Shown here piece by piece: positions 15,486-24,076 of a DNA stretch of 64,000 bases (positions within the stretch are counted from its first letter, which is position 1; each line of letters starts with the position of its first letter). Source of the DNA: Candidatus Poribacteria bacterium. GTDB taxonomy: Bacteria; Poribacteria; WGA-4E; WGA-3G. The stretch is from contig JAPPBX010000074.1 in the NCBI GenBank assembly GCA_026702755.1, positions 1 through 64,000 of the forward strand. The letters run 5' to 3'. A model generated the notes under the pieces. It was not told where the DNA came from, did not search any database, and saw only the letters and a list, made by a program, of their open reading frames with translations. A program made the translations under genes and the position numbers.

Positions 15486-16817
15486 ATGCAGGCACAAGCG
15501 GTTGATACTCTCTCTGACAAGGAAGCTGAACAAGCCGTACTTGGCGCGATGATGACTGAAAAGTCGGTAATTCCTCAGGTAATTAATCTACTGGGGCATA
15601 CCTCTGACGCATTTTTTACGACCGACCATCAGCTTATCTACGCAGCCATCCTTGCTGTGTATGACCGCGTTAGCAATGCGGATCCGCTTCTTGTTGCCGA
15701 TGAATTAAAACGGACGGATCAAATCAATCGGGCGGGGGGTGCTGGCTACCTGTATGAACTCCAAGCCCCCATTGTGGAGACGGAAAGTACGGAGTTTTAT
15801 GCGGATATTTTGCATGAGAAGTCGACGCGGCGTCGGTTGACCCAAGCGGGGGGGCAGATTCGCGAACTTGCTCAAGATGAAACCATAGAACTTACAGAGA
15901 TTCTCAATCAATCGCAGGAAGCCGTCTTTGAACTCGGACAAAATGACTCCCAACGCGGATTTCATTCTATCCGTCCGTTGATTACAACGAGTATAGACGC
16001 AATAGAAAAACTCTACCACAAAGCCGATCGGTTCTTAGGGGTGCCGACCGGCTTTATGGATTTTGACCACATGACATCGGGGTTGCAACCGGGTAATTTT
16101 ATTATCATTGCCGCGCGACCGAGTATGGGAAAAACGACCTTAGTGCTAAATATGGCACAAAACGTCGCGCTTGAACAGGAGCGTCCAGTCGCCATCTTTA
16201 GTCTTGAGATGCCGGCACAGGATATCGTCATGCGGATGTTATCCGCGGAAGCCCGGATTGATTTTGGACGACTCCGAACCGGTAATTTCAGTGAGGATTA
16301 TTGGAGACCTTTGACCGAAGGCGCGAGTCGGTTGGCTGAGGCACCCATCCTCATTAATGATAACCGTGGGCTTACCGTTCAGGGGCTACGCGCCGAGGGA
16401 CGACGCCTGAAAGGCGAATACAACGATCTCGCACTCATTATCGTTGACTATCTGCAGTTGTTGAGAGGGACGGGCAGATATAATGCTCGTGAACAGGAGA
16501 TTTCCGAAATCTCACGTTCCTTGAAGGTACTCGCGTGGGAACTCAATGTCCCGATTATTGCTTGCTCGCAGTTGAGCCGTGAAGTTGAACGCCGTCCGGA
16601 TAAGCAACCACAGCTTTCAGATTTACGCGAATCTGGCGCAATTGAACAGGATGCTGACATCGTTGCCTTCTTGTATCGTGAAGATTATTACGAGGAAGAG
16701 GAGATCGGAGATAGGGTTGAGGCGAACCTGATGATTAAAAAACAGCGTAACGGGCCAACTGGAACAGTCGTTCTCTATTTTACTAAAAAACAGATGCGAT
16801 TTGAAAATCCTAATTAA
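15486..16817 (+). CDS. dnaB: Replicative DNA helicase DnaB
   Basis: A 443-residue protein. The N-terminal domain begins SDKEAEQAVLGAMM and ends near residue 110. A linker and the RecA-like motor follow, with Walker A ARPSMGKTT (210-218), FSLEMP, IIVDYLQL (Walker B) and the DLRESGAIEQDAD signature. It unwinds DNA at the fork as a hexamer. ATG 15486 begins 2 bases after the rplI stop. No intein interrupts the motor. Confidence 0.97.
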   Translation: MQAQAVDTLSDKEAEQAVLGAMMTEKSVIPQVINLLGHTSDAFFTTDHQLIYAAILAVYDRVSNADPLLVADELKRTDQINRAGGAGYLYELQAPIVETESTEFYADILHEKSTRRRLTQAGGQIRELAQDETIELTEILNQSQEAVFELGQNDSQRGFHSIRPLITTSIDAIEKLYHKADRFLGVPTGFMDFDHMTSGLQPGNFIIIAARPSMGKTTLVLNMAQNVALEQERPVAIFSLEMPAQDIVMRMLSAEARIDFGRLRTGNFSEDYWRPLTEGASRLAEAPILINDNRGLTVQGLRAEGRRLKGEYNDLALIIVDYLQLLRGTGRYNAREQEISEISRSLKVLAWELNVPIIACSQLSREVERRPDKQPQLSDLRESGAIEQDADIVAFLYREDYYEEEEIGDRVEANLMIKKQRNGPTGTVVLYFTKKQMRFENPN

Positions 16818-16825
16818 ACAAAAAT

Positions 16826-17650
16826 ATGGATCAGCAATCCACTACAAGTGAAACCTCTGGTGGTTTCCGTGATTTGATTAAGATTCGGTTGCATAATGTG
16901 CTTTCCGAGATAGGACAAGCCTTTACGCTCTTTTTTCAAACCCTTGTTCAAATTTTCCGCCCTCCCTTTCAGTTTGATTTGTTAATTAAGCAATTATTGT
17001 TAGTCGGTTTCAATTCTCTGGCTGTCGTTATTGTCTCAGGGTTTTTCACCGGAATGGTGCTCGGTGTTCAGGGTTACATTCAACTCAAACCTTATGCGGT
17101 GGAAGGGTCAGTCGCGAGGTTTGTTTGTGTCTCAGTCGTGAAGGAACTCGGACCGATGATAACCGCATTCGTGCTTGCGGGGCGTATCGGCGCATCAATT
17201 ACTGCTGAACTTTCGACGATGAAGGTTACGGAGCAAATTGATGCCCTTGAAGTAATGGGCACGAATCCAGTCAAATATTTGGTGGTGCCGCGTTTTCTCG
17301 CTTGTTCTATGATGCTGCCGACGCTTACTATCTATTCAACATTTGCGGGTATTGCTGGTGGTTTTGTTGCTGTTGTTGCCCTATTTGATGTAAATGGCTA
17401 CTTTTTTCTCTTGGAAGTACAAAAAAATCTTTTTGTTGGAAGTGTTCTCATTAGTTTAATTAAAGCAACCTCTTTCGGGATGGCAATTGCTGCAGTTGGG
17501 TGCTATAAGGGGTTTACTATCTCGACAGCAGGTGGTGCTGAAGGTGTTGGCACTGCTACAACGGGTTCTGCTGTTATTTCACTTGTTGCTATTCTTGTAC
17601 TGGATTTTGTCTTAAATCATATCCTCTTTAACATCCTTGGGTTGGTATAA
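16826..17650 (+). CDS. mlaE: MlaE-type lipid ABC transporter permease
   Basis: A 274-residue integral membrane protein with about five membrane segments. The signature VVKELGPMITAFVLAGRIGA, followed by ITAELSTMKVTEQIDALEVMG, is that of the MlaE/permease family. Together with an ATPase and an MCE protein, such permeases move phospholipids or other lipids between the membranes. It begins 8 bases after dnaB. The ATPase and MCE genes follow, forming an E-F-D set without visible mlaB or mlaC. Confidence 0.9.
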   Translation: MDQQSTTSETSGGFRDLIKIRLHNVLSEIGQAFTLFFQTLVQIFRPPFQFDLLIKQLLLVGFNSLAVVIVSGFFTGMVLGVQGYIQLKPYAVEGSVARFVCVSVVKELGPMITAFVLAGRIGASITAELSTMKVTEQIDALEVMGTNPVKYLVVPRFLACSMMLPTLTIYSTFAGIAGGFVAVVALFDVNGYFFLLEVQKNLFVGSVLISLIKATSFGMAIAAVGCYKGFTISTAGGAEGVGTATTGSAVISLVAILVLDFVLNHILFNILGLV

Positions 17651-17651
17651 T

Positions 17652-17757
17652 CAGCTTGTCAGTAACCAGTTATCAGTTAAAGAGATGTTCGTGGCAGCCA
17701 TAAGAATCTCTTTAACTGGTAACTCAAGACTCGTAACTCGTAACTAAGGCAAAAAAT
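17652..17757. repeat. Hairpin repeat between mlaE and mlaF
   Basis: CAGTTAAAGAGAT (17674-17686) and ATCTCTTTAACTG (17706-17718) form a perfect 13-bp stem with a 19-base loop. Repeated CAGTTATCAGTTA and AACTCGTAACTCGTAACT tracts flank it, ending a few bases before the mlaF start. Confidence 0.6.
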
Positions 17758-18537
17758 ATGATTTCGATTAAAAATGTCACCAAAAATTTTGGGGGGAAAA
17801 ACGTTTTAAACGGACTGAGTCTTGAAATTTCGCGTGGTGAGACGCTCGTAGTTATGGGGCAAAGCGGGTGTGGTAAAAGTGTACTTCTCAAAATTATCAC
17901 AGGGCTGATTTCTGCCGATTCCGGTGAAATCTGGTTTGATGGCACAGAAATATCAAAACTGAAAACGAAAAAAATGAATATCCTCCGTCGAAAAATCGGG
18001 ATGCTGTTTCAGTCTGCCGCCCTTTTTGACTCGATGAGTGTCGCTGAAAACATCGCTTTTATGCTTGATCAACATACCGATCTTAGCAAGCAAGAGATGC
18101 GTAAGATCGTTGATGAGAAGCTCAGCCTTGTTGATTTAGAGGGAGTCCAAGACTTACGGCCAGCCGAATTAAGCGGCGGCATGCGGAAACGAGTTGGCCT
18201 TGCCCGGGCACTCGCGTTTGAACCGGAAGTTATTTTTTACGATGAACCCACAACAGGACTGGATCCGGTTACCTGCACTGAGATCAATCAACTTATCAGA
18301 GACCTCCACGAAAGGCTGCGAGTCACTTCCGTCGTGGTAACGCATGATATGCACAGTGCTTTCAGTGTTGCTACACGGATGGCTATGATTCATGAAGGTG
18401 AAAAGATTGCAGACGGAAGGCCAGATGAGATCATCAACATCGACAATCCCATTTTGCAACAGTTCATCCTATTTGGAGCACCAGACCAGATTCTCAACAT
18501 GGAAAATCCCATTTTGAAAACATATTTGGGGAGATAG
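17758..18537 (+). CDS. mlaF: MlaF-type lipid ABC transporter ATPase
   Basis: A 259-residue ABC ATPase with Walker A GQSGCGKS (34-41), signature LSGGMRKRVGLARAL and Walker B VIFYDEPTTGLDP. The MRKRVG form of the signature is typical for MlaF/Ttg2A proteins. It energises the MlaE permease. The C-terminus contains an internal echo: INIDNPILQQF and LNMENPILKTY lie 21 residues apart. ATG 17758 lacks a strong Shine-Dalgarno site; AAGGC lies a few bases upstream, after the hairpin repeat. Confidence 0.92.
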   Translation: MISIKNVTKNFGGKNVLNGLSLEISRGETLVVMGQSGCGKSVLLKIITGLISADSGEIWFDGTEISKLKTKKMNILRRKIGMLFQSAALFDSMSVAENIAFMLDQHTDLSKQEMRKIVDEKLSLVDLEGVQDLRPAELSGGMRKRVGLARALAFEPEVIFYDEPTTGLDPVTCTEINQLIRDLHERLRVTSVVVTHDMHSAFSVATRMAMIHEGEKIADGRPDEIINIDNPILQQFILFGAPDQILNMENPILKTYLGR

Positions 18538-18543
18538 GATCGT

Positions 18544-20106
18544 ATGAACTTCTGGACCGCGTCCGTAAAAGTCGGTGTAATGATTCTAATAGCGATCGTC
18601 TTTTTGACAATCCTTCTTACAAATGCTGAGAATTGGCCGTGGGCGGCTGCTGGCGACGAATTGACTTTTCAATTTCGGTCCGTTAATGGACTCTATGTCG
18701 GTGCCGGTGTTTACCTATCTGGTGTTCGGATTGGCAAAGTGACCGCCATTGAACTCCGTCCTGAAACTGATAATGTTTACATCAAGGCGAAAGTCGAAAA
18801 CGGATTTGAATGGTTAAGAGAAGACTGTGGTGCCAGAATTTCTATGAACGGGTTCGTCGGTGAGATTTATATTGCGCTTGATAATGGACCCATCGGGAAC
18901 CCGCTTTTAAAACCGGCGAATCTACCGATTGTCGGAAAAGACCCGGTTAATGCTCTGGAACTTCTTGAACAGACAAGTGCCGGTATGACACAAGCGATTG
19001 AACTTACAAGTGCTGCGAATGAGGTGCTTCAAGCAAATCAAGAAGCAATTCAGCTCGCCATCAAAGAAATTCGGGAAGTTGTTGCGATCACTGGCAAAAC
19101 TATTGAAAAATTAAGTGCTGATTCTGAGGAAACAGTGCGGACCTTGACACAACTCGCTTTAGAAAATGATAAGCGTTTTCAGGAGACGCTCGTAAAGGTG
19201 AACAACCTGCTCACGCAGCTTGAAGGCGATTCTCTCATGGTCAGCAGCCACGTGTCTGACATTACACGTGAGGTCTTGCGCTTGCTCAATCAGAATTCGC
19301 CGAAACTCAATACTATTTTTACTGATGTCCGAGCAACGACATCAGAATTCCGACAGATAGCCCAGAATTTTCGGATGGATTTCAACACGTTAGCTGCTCA
19401 AGTTTCCGCCCTCGTTTCGCAAAGTAGCGAGGCTATTAAAACGGGGGAAGCCAACATTGAACCAATCTTAGAAAATCTACGGACAACAACAGCCGCAGTC
19501 GCCTCATTGGAGGCAAACGTCAGTCGTCTCCTTGACACACTGAACGAAGGAGATGGCACCGTTTCACAACTCCTAAATACATCGGAGCCGCTTGAAGATG
19601 TCCAGCGCACCTTGCAAGATTTCGGTCAAGCGATGAACGCAGTAACAGAACTCTCTCAACGAACCGAAAAACGATTACAGACGTTTGAACTACCACAAGT
19701 CAGATGGGATTACGAACTCCGCTATTTAAGTCTTGAAGAGCGACTCTATAACGAATTGGCATTTTCACTCTTCCAGCGCCCCAATGCTCGGTATAGGTTC
19801 GGGGTGGGTATTCGGGACGAGAAGGCTCGGTTTGAACTTCAGTATGAACACGATGTGACCGATTTTCTCGGCGCACGTGCTGGAATCATGCGTGCTAAAG
19901 TCGGTGCTGGATTGGATTTGTGGTTGTGGTCCCGACGCTTCGGTATCAGCGTGGAAGGCGTGGGATTGACGAGTAGGGAACCGGAACTGAACACAGAAGT
20001 GGCATTCCGGTTTTTCCGATACGGGCAATTCCTTGTTGGTGCTGAAAATTTGACCGGTGAACGGCGGTGGACAACAGGATTCCGTTTTTTTACAGGTGAG
20101 TGGTAG
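18544..20106 (+). CDS. MCE/MlaD-domain protein with coiled coil and beta-rich C-terminal domain
   Basis: A 520-residue protein. One N-terminal membrane helix (about 8-26) is followed by a single MCE domain (FQFRSVNGLYVGAGVYLSGVRIGKV, about 38-120, split here as two stretches). A long helical region (about 140-380) follows, and then about 130 residues of alternating amphipathic strands ending in W. The MCE domain is the periplasmic lipid-binding ring subunit. The helical part could form a needle across the periplasm, and the C-terminal part looks like a small outer-membrane beta-barrel; that last point is inference. It starts 6 bases after mlaF. Confidence 0.85.
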   Translation: MNFWTASVKVGVMILIAIVFLTILLTNAENWPWAAAGDELTFQFRSVNGLYVGAGVYLSGVRIGKVTAIELRPETDNVYIKAKVENGFEWLREDCGARISMNGFVGEIYIALDNGPIGNPLLKPANLPIVGKDPVNALELLEQTSAGMTQAIELTSAANEVLQANQEAIQLAIKEIREVVAITGKTIEKLSADSEETVRTLTQLALENDKRFQETLVKVNNLLTQLEGDSLMVSSHVSDITREVLRLLNQNSPKLNTIFTDVRATTSEFRQIAQNFRMDFNTLAAQVSALVSQSSEAIKTGEANIEPILENLRTTTAAVASLEANVSRLLDTLNEGDGTVSQLLNTSEPLEDVQRTLQDFGQAMNAVTELSQRTEKRLQTFELPQVRWDYELRYLSLEERLYNELAFSLFQRPNARYRFGVGIRDEKARFELQYEHDVTDFLGARAGIMRAKVGAGLDLWLWSRRFGISVEGVGLTSREPELNTEVAFRFFRYGQFLVGAENLTGERRWTTGFRFFTGEW

Positions 20107-20183
20107 TATTAGCAGTGTACTTTTGGGAAGCAAAACTCCGGTTTCAAGCCACGTCAATAGCAGCGTGATTGGTAACATCGCAG

Positions 20184-21545
20184 ATGGCACGAGAGAAACG
20201 TAAATTTGTCTGTCAAGAATGTGGATATATAACACCAAAAACACTCGGACGGTGTCCGAGTTGTAGAAGTTGGCAAAGTTTTGCCGAAGAGATAGAGACG
20301 CTTGACACGCCCTCAAAACATCGCGGGATCGGACAAGCCGCTCGTGGTCCTGAACCTATCTCGAAAGTTACAGCGAGCGACGTAGAACGACATTTAACTC
20401 AGATGTTAGAGTTTGACAGGGTACTCGGCGGCGGAATCGTGCCGGGTTCTGTGGTACTCATTGGTGGTGATCCGGGAATAGGTAAGTCTACACTGTTGCT
20501 TCAAGCGGGTGACGCGTTGAGTCGGAACTATGGAGATGTACTTTACGTTTCTGGTGAAGAATCTGTTAGCCAGACGAAACTCCGAGCAAATCGGCTCGGT
20601 GTCGTGTCTGATAGGCTTTATGTATTGTGTGAAAACAATTTGGAGCAGATTCAAAAATATATTGAAGAACGGGAACCGAAGGTTGTCATCGTAGATTCTA
20701 TTCAGACGGTTTATTTATCGAATATTCCGTCTGCCCCGGGAAGCGTTACGCAGATTCGTGAGTGTGCTGGCCATCTCTTGATTTGTGCGAAAAATCGGAA
20801 TATTCCAGTATTTCTGGTTGGGCATGTAACAAAAGAAGGCGCGCTCGCTGGTCCTCGGGTCTTGGAACACATGGTGGATACCGTCCTCTATTTTGAGGGC
20901 GAGCAGCATCACATCTATCGTATCCTCCGAGCGATTAAAAATCGATTCGGTTCGACGAACGAGCTGGGTATCTTTGAGATGCAGAGCACGGGCCTCGCGG
21001 ATGTGATGAATCCATCAGAGCTTTTTCTAAGCAATAGAGACGAAGAAGTTTCAGGTTCTGTCGTCGTTTCAAGCATGGAGGGGACCCGTCCATTGCTCAT
21101 GGAGGTACAGGCACTCGTTGTGCCTACCCATCACGGCAATCCTCGTAATACGGCAGCTGGCGTGGATCGGCATCGGATTGCTTTACTCATTGCTGTACTT
21201 AACAAACGCGTGGGGATTGATGTAGGTGATGCTGATGTCTTTGTTAACATTACGGGTGGCTTACGCGTTGATGAACCCGGCATTGATCTCGGGGTCCTGA
21301 TGGCGATATGCTCAAGCCATCGCGATATTCCTGTGGACAGGCACACTGCTGTGATTGGAGAGGTTGGACTTGGGGGTGAGATTCGACCCGTGACGCATGT
21401 TGAGCGACGAATTCGGGAAGCCGCAAAATTGGGGTTCAAACGCGTGATCTTTCCTGAATACAACCGTAAAGGTTTGGAAATTGATGAGGATATTGAACTT
21501 GTGGGTGTTAGTGACGTATATGACAGTTTAAGTACTTTATTGTAA
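20184..21545 (+). CDS. radA: DNA repair protein RadA
   Basis: A 453-residue protein. A C4 zinc finger (Cys10, 13, 24, 27) precedes the RecA-like motor with Walker A GGDPGIGKST (94-103), the RadA-specific KNRFG motif (in AIKNRFGSTNE) and a C-terminal Lon-protease-like domain. It acts as a branch-migration helicase in recombination. An in-frame TTG at 20169 is an alternative start, but ATG 20184 (MAREKRKFVCQECG) fits the family. It begins a radA-yacL-ispD-ispF-cysS series. Confidence 0.95.
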   Translation: MAREKRKFVCQECGYITPKTLGRCPSCRSWQSFAEEIETLDTPSKHRGIGQAARGPEPISKVTASDVERHLTQMLEFDRVLGGGIVPGSVVLIGGDPGIGKSTLLLQAGDALSRNYGDVLYVSGEESVSQTKLRANRLGVVSDRLYVLCENNLEQIQKYIEEREPKVVIVDSIQTVYLSNIPSAPGSVTQIRECAGHLLICAKNRNIPVFLVGHVTKEGALAGPRVLEHMVDTVLYFEGEQHHIYRILRAIKNRFGSTNELGIFEMQSTGLADVMNPSELFLSNRDEEVSGSVVVSSMEGTRPLLMEVQALVVPTHHGNPRNTAAGVDRHRIALLIAVLNKRVGIDVGDADVFVNITGGLRVDEPGIDLGVLMAICSSHRDIPVDRHTAVIGEVGLGGEIRPVTHVERRIREAAKLGFKRVIFPEYNRKGLEIDEDIELVGVSDVYDSLSTLL

Positions 21546-21821
21546 TATGATTCATGATTTTTTGATAATTATAACGCAAGCCACCTATTTATTTTCACTG
21601 CGAAGCAATAGCACCCCTACGGGGTACAGCTTTTTGAATATTGGATTTTCTATAGACATAACACCCCTACGGTGTGAGGAAAGAGACAAAAACACTTTCT
21701 GAAATGTGCGAAATTTGTTAGTAGCAATCTGGGTTAATTGTAATGTTTTGTAACTGTGGATAAAAACAGCAGCTGTGATGGGGGCAGCACTGTTTTTCAA
21801 GGTACGCTTGGAGTACAAAAA
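21546..21821. repeat. Intergenic region with CACCCCTACGGGGT-type palindromes
   Basis: GCACCCCTACGGGGT near 21610-21624 and CACCCCTACGGTGTG near 21663-21677 are short palindromes. A related AACCCCTACGG...AAGGGGTGCT occurs at 36177-36201. The stretch at 21712-21737 (AATTTGTTAGTAGCAA) repeats the sequence just before the nitroreductase at 2976-2991. Confidence 0.5.
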
Positions 21822-22850
21822 ATGAAAATTTGGGGTATTCGTCTTTTTTTTATAATTGCAAGTGTCGGAACTTGCTATATCGTTTACGGTGAGTTGTTCG
21901 CTGTAATTGCAGGACTTATTGTGGCACTTTTCCTTGTTGGAGCAGAATTTTGCCTACATATACCCAATGTACGGAGCATTATCACGGCATTAATGGGACT
22001 CTTTATAGGTTTATTAATTTCTTTTGCTGTGCTATCTTTTCTGCCACAATCTGATGGTAATCTAAAGATAGTGGTTGTTCTCAGCCTAGGTTACATCGGT
22101 ATGATGAGTGGGTATCATTTCTCTACGACGCTGGATCTAACCCAATTTCTGCCGTCAAAGGCACCTGCTCGATCTGGTGAATCACGCGCAACTCAAATCG
22201 CAAGTAACTTCAAAATTTTAGACACAAGTGTTATCATTGATGGCAGAATCCTTGAAATCTGTCAGACGAAATTTATTGAAGGCACACTTGTGATTCCGCG
22301 ATTTGTTCTCAATGAGTTGCAACATATTGCTGATTCAACGGAACCGCTTCGTAGAAATAAGGGACGGCGTGGTTTTGATATCCTCCGCGCGCTTCAGACC
22401 AATCCTGCGATTGAAGTTGAAATCTCTGAGGAAGAGGTGCCGCATCTGCCAGAAGTGGATGCGAAGTTAGTTCATCTCGCTCAGAAGCGAGGCGCGACGA
22501 TTATCACAAACGATTTAAATCTCAACAAAGTTGCCGAATTGCAGAGTGTAAAGGTTCTCAATATCAATGAGTTATCAAATGCCGTCCGTCCTGTCGTCAT
22601 TGCCGGTGAAGCGATCCAGGTGCTTCTCCTTAAAGAGGGGAAGGAACCGAATCAAGGCGTTGGTTACCTTGACGATGGAACAATGGTCATCGTTGAAGAC
22701 GGAAAGCCGTACATTGGGAGTACGCTTAACGTTGAGGTTACGCAGATGCTACGGACGAGTGCGGGGCAAATGATTTTCACGCGAATCAAAGAACATGAAG
22801 TGGACATTGATGAACAGCAAGGTATGCACCCTTATTCCCGCAGCTGGTAA
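21822..22850 (+). CDS. PIN/TRAM-domain membrane protein (YacL-like)
   Basis: A 342-residue protein. Four membrane helices occupy about residues 5-95. A PIN nuclease domain follows, with the acidic residues in ILDTSVIIDGRI, VLNELQHIAD and ITNDLNLNKVAEL, and then a C-terminal TRAM domain. PIN domains cleave RNA with a metal; the role of YacL-type proteins is not settled. TGGAG at 21809-21813 supports ATG 21822 over a longer frame from 21756. It overlaps ispD, as its counterparts adjoin ispD in Firmicutes. Confidence 0.85.
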   Translation: MKIWGIRLFFIIASVGTCYIVYGELFAVIAGLIVALFLVGAEFCLHIPNVRSIITALMGLFIGLLISFAVLSFLPQSDGNLKIVVVLSLGYIGMMSGYHFSTTLDLTQFLPSKAPARSGESRATQIASNFKILDTSVIIDGRILEICQTKFIEGTLVIPRFVLNELQHIADSTEPLRRNKGRRGFDILRALQTNPAIEVEISEEEVPHLPEVDAKLVHLAQKRGATIITNDLNLNKVAELQSVKVLNINELSNAVRPVVIAGEAIQVLLLKEGKEPNQGVGYLDDGTMVIVEDGKPYIGSTLNVEVTQMLRTSAGQMIFTRIKEHEVDIDEQQGMHPYSRSW

Positions 22851-23511
22851 AGGGAGCCGGATGGCGCATTCCGTTAAAAAGCCTTACTTAGAAGTGGCGC
22901 GAAAACCGATTTTGGCGCATACGATTCAGCGGTTTGAGGAAAATAGTGCTGTAGATGCAATTTTGGTCATTGTTGACCGAGCCGATTTTAGCGAGTGTGA
23001 TGCCAACGTGTTACGTCCATACGCTTTTAAGAAGGTGCAGAAACTTGTTGAGGGAGGGGAGACCCGACAGATATCTGTCTACAACGGTATACGCGCTTTG
23101 TCGGCGGATGTTGATTTTGTGATTGTCCATGATGGTGTGCGTCCTTTTGTGACAGATGAAGTCATTTTTGCATGTCTCGCCGCGGCTGATGAGTGTGGTG
23201 CGGCAGTTGCTGCTGTTCCAGTCAAGGACACAATCAAGATCGCTAACAGGGACAGGTTCATTGTTGAAACACCGGCACGTGAGCAGCTTTGGGCGGTGCA
23301 AACACCGCAGGTCTTTCGGAAATCTCTTTTGGAGGAGGCGCATCAAGCAGCGGAAACGAGGCAGCTCACGGCAACCGATGATGCCTCTCTTGTCGAACAA
23401 CTCGGCTTTCCTGTCAAATTGGTGAAGGGAAGTTACGCGAATTTGAAGATAACTACGCCTGTTGATTTACAGATTGCTGAAGTATTACTCTCGGATGCCA
23501 CGCTTTGGTAG
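22795..23511 (+). CDS. ispD: 2-C-methyl-D-erythritol 4-phosphate cytidylyltransferase
   Basis: A 238-residue protein. LIPAAGKGSRM (CTP binding), GGETRQISVYNGI, VIVHDGVRPFV and TTPVDLQIAE are all IspD signatures. It transfers CMP from CTP to methylerythritol phosphate in the MEP isoprenoid pathway. ATG 22795 and ATG 22810 are both possible; either gives a 41-56-base overlap with the yacL-like gene, suggesting coupling. ispF follows within 50 bases. Confidence 0.95.
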   Translation: MKWTLMNSKVCTLIPAAGKGSRMAHSVKKPYLEVARKPILAHTIQRFEENSAVDAILVIVDRADFSECDANVLRPYAFKKVQKLVEGGETRQISVYNGIRALSADVDFVIVHDGVRPFVTDEVIFACLAAADECGAAVAAVPVKDTIKIANRDRFIVETPAREQLWAVQTPQVFRKSLLEEAHQAAETRQLTATDDASLVEQLGFPVKLVKGSYANLKITTPVDLQIAEVLLSDATLW

Positions 23512-23557
23512 GGAGTTTTGCTTCCGCCTTCTGTCTAATGGAAATGTGCGAGAAAAG

Positions 23558-24031
23558 ATGCGAATAGGTATTGGGTACGACGTTCATCGATTAGTCCCTG
23601 ATAGGAGATTGATTTTGGGCGGCGTTGAGATCACGTATCATTTGGGATTGTTGGGACATTCAGATGCGGATGTTCTAACACACGCAATTGTGGATGCAAT
23701 TTTAGGCGCAGCCGCCCTCGGTGATATTGGAACACATTTTCCGGATACGGATGATCGTTATCAAGGAATCAACAGCCTTATTTTTCTCAGTGATGTTGCT
23801 ACGAAAGTGGAACAGTGTGGCTACCAAATTGAGAATGTGGATAGTACAGTTATCGCACAGTCCCCGAAATTGGCTCCTTACATTTCGGAGATGCGCGCGA
23901 AACTTGCAGAAACGCTTAATATTGACATAGCGCAGGTAAACGTTAAGGCGACCACAGCCGAAGAATTAGGCGTTGTTGGCGAAGGAAACGCGATTGTCGC
24001 TCACGCTATCGCGTCCCTTTCCCGGCTATAA
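23558..24031 (+). CDS. ispF: 2-C-methyl-D-erythritol 2,4-cyclodiphosphate synthase
   Basis: A 157-residue protein of normal family length from ATG 23558. GIGYDVHRL carries the zinc-binding Asp and His. GHSDADVLTHAIVDA, LGDIGTHFPDTD and VKATTAEELG complete the signature. It performs the cyclisation step of the MEP pathway two steps after IspD. Upstream in-frame codons back to 23462 overlap ispD and are not needed. Confidence 0.95.
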   Translation: MRIGIGYDVHRLVPDRRLILGGVEITYHLGLLGHSDADVLTHAIVDAILGAAALGDIGTHFPDTDDRYQGINSLIFLSDVATKVEQCGYQIENVDSTVIAQSPKLAPYISEMRAKLAETLNIDIAQVNVKATTAEELGVVGEGNAIVAHAIASLSRL

Positions 24032-24076
24032 GTATCTTTTGTGGGCAGGGTCAACAGGAGTCTGACATACAAAAAA

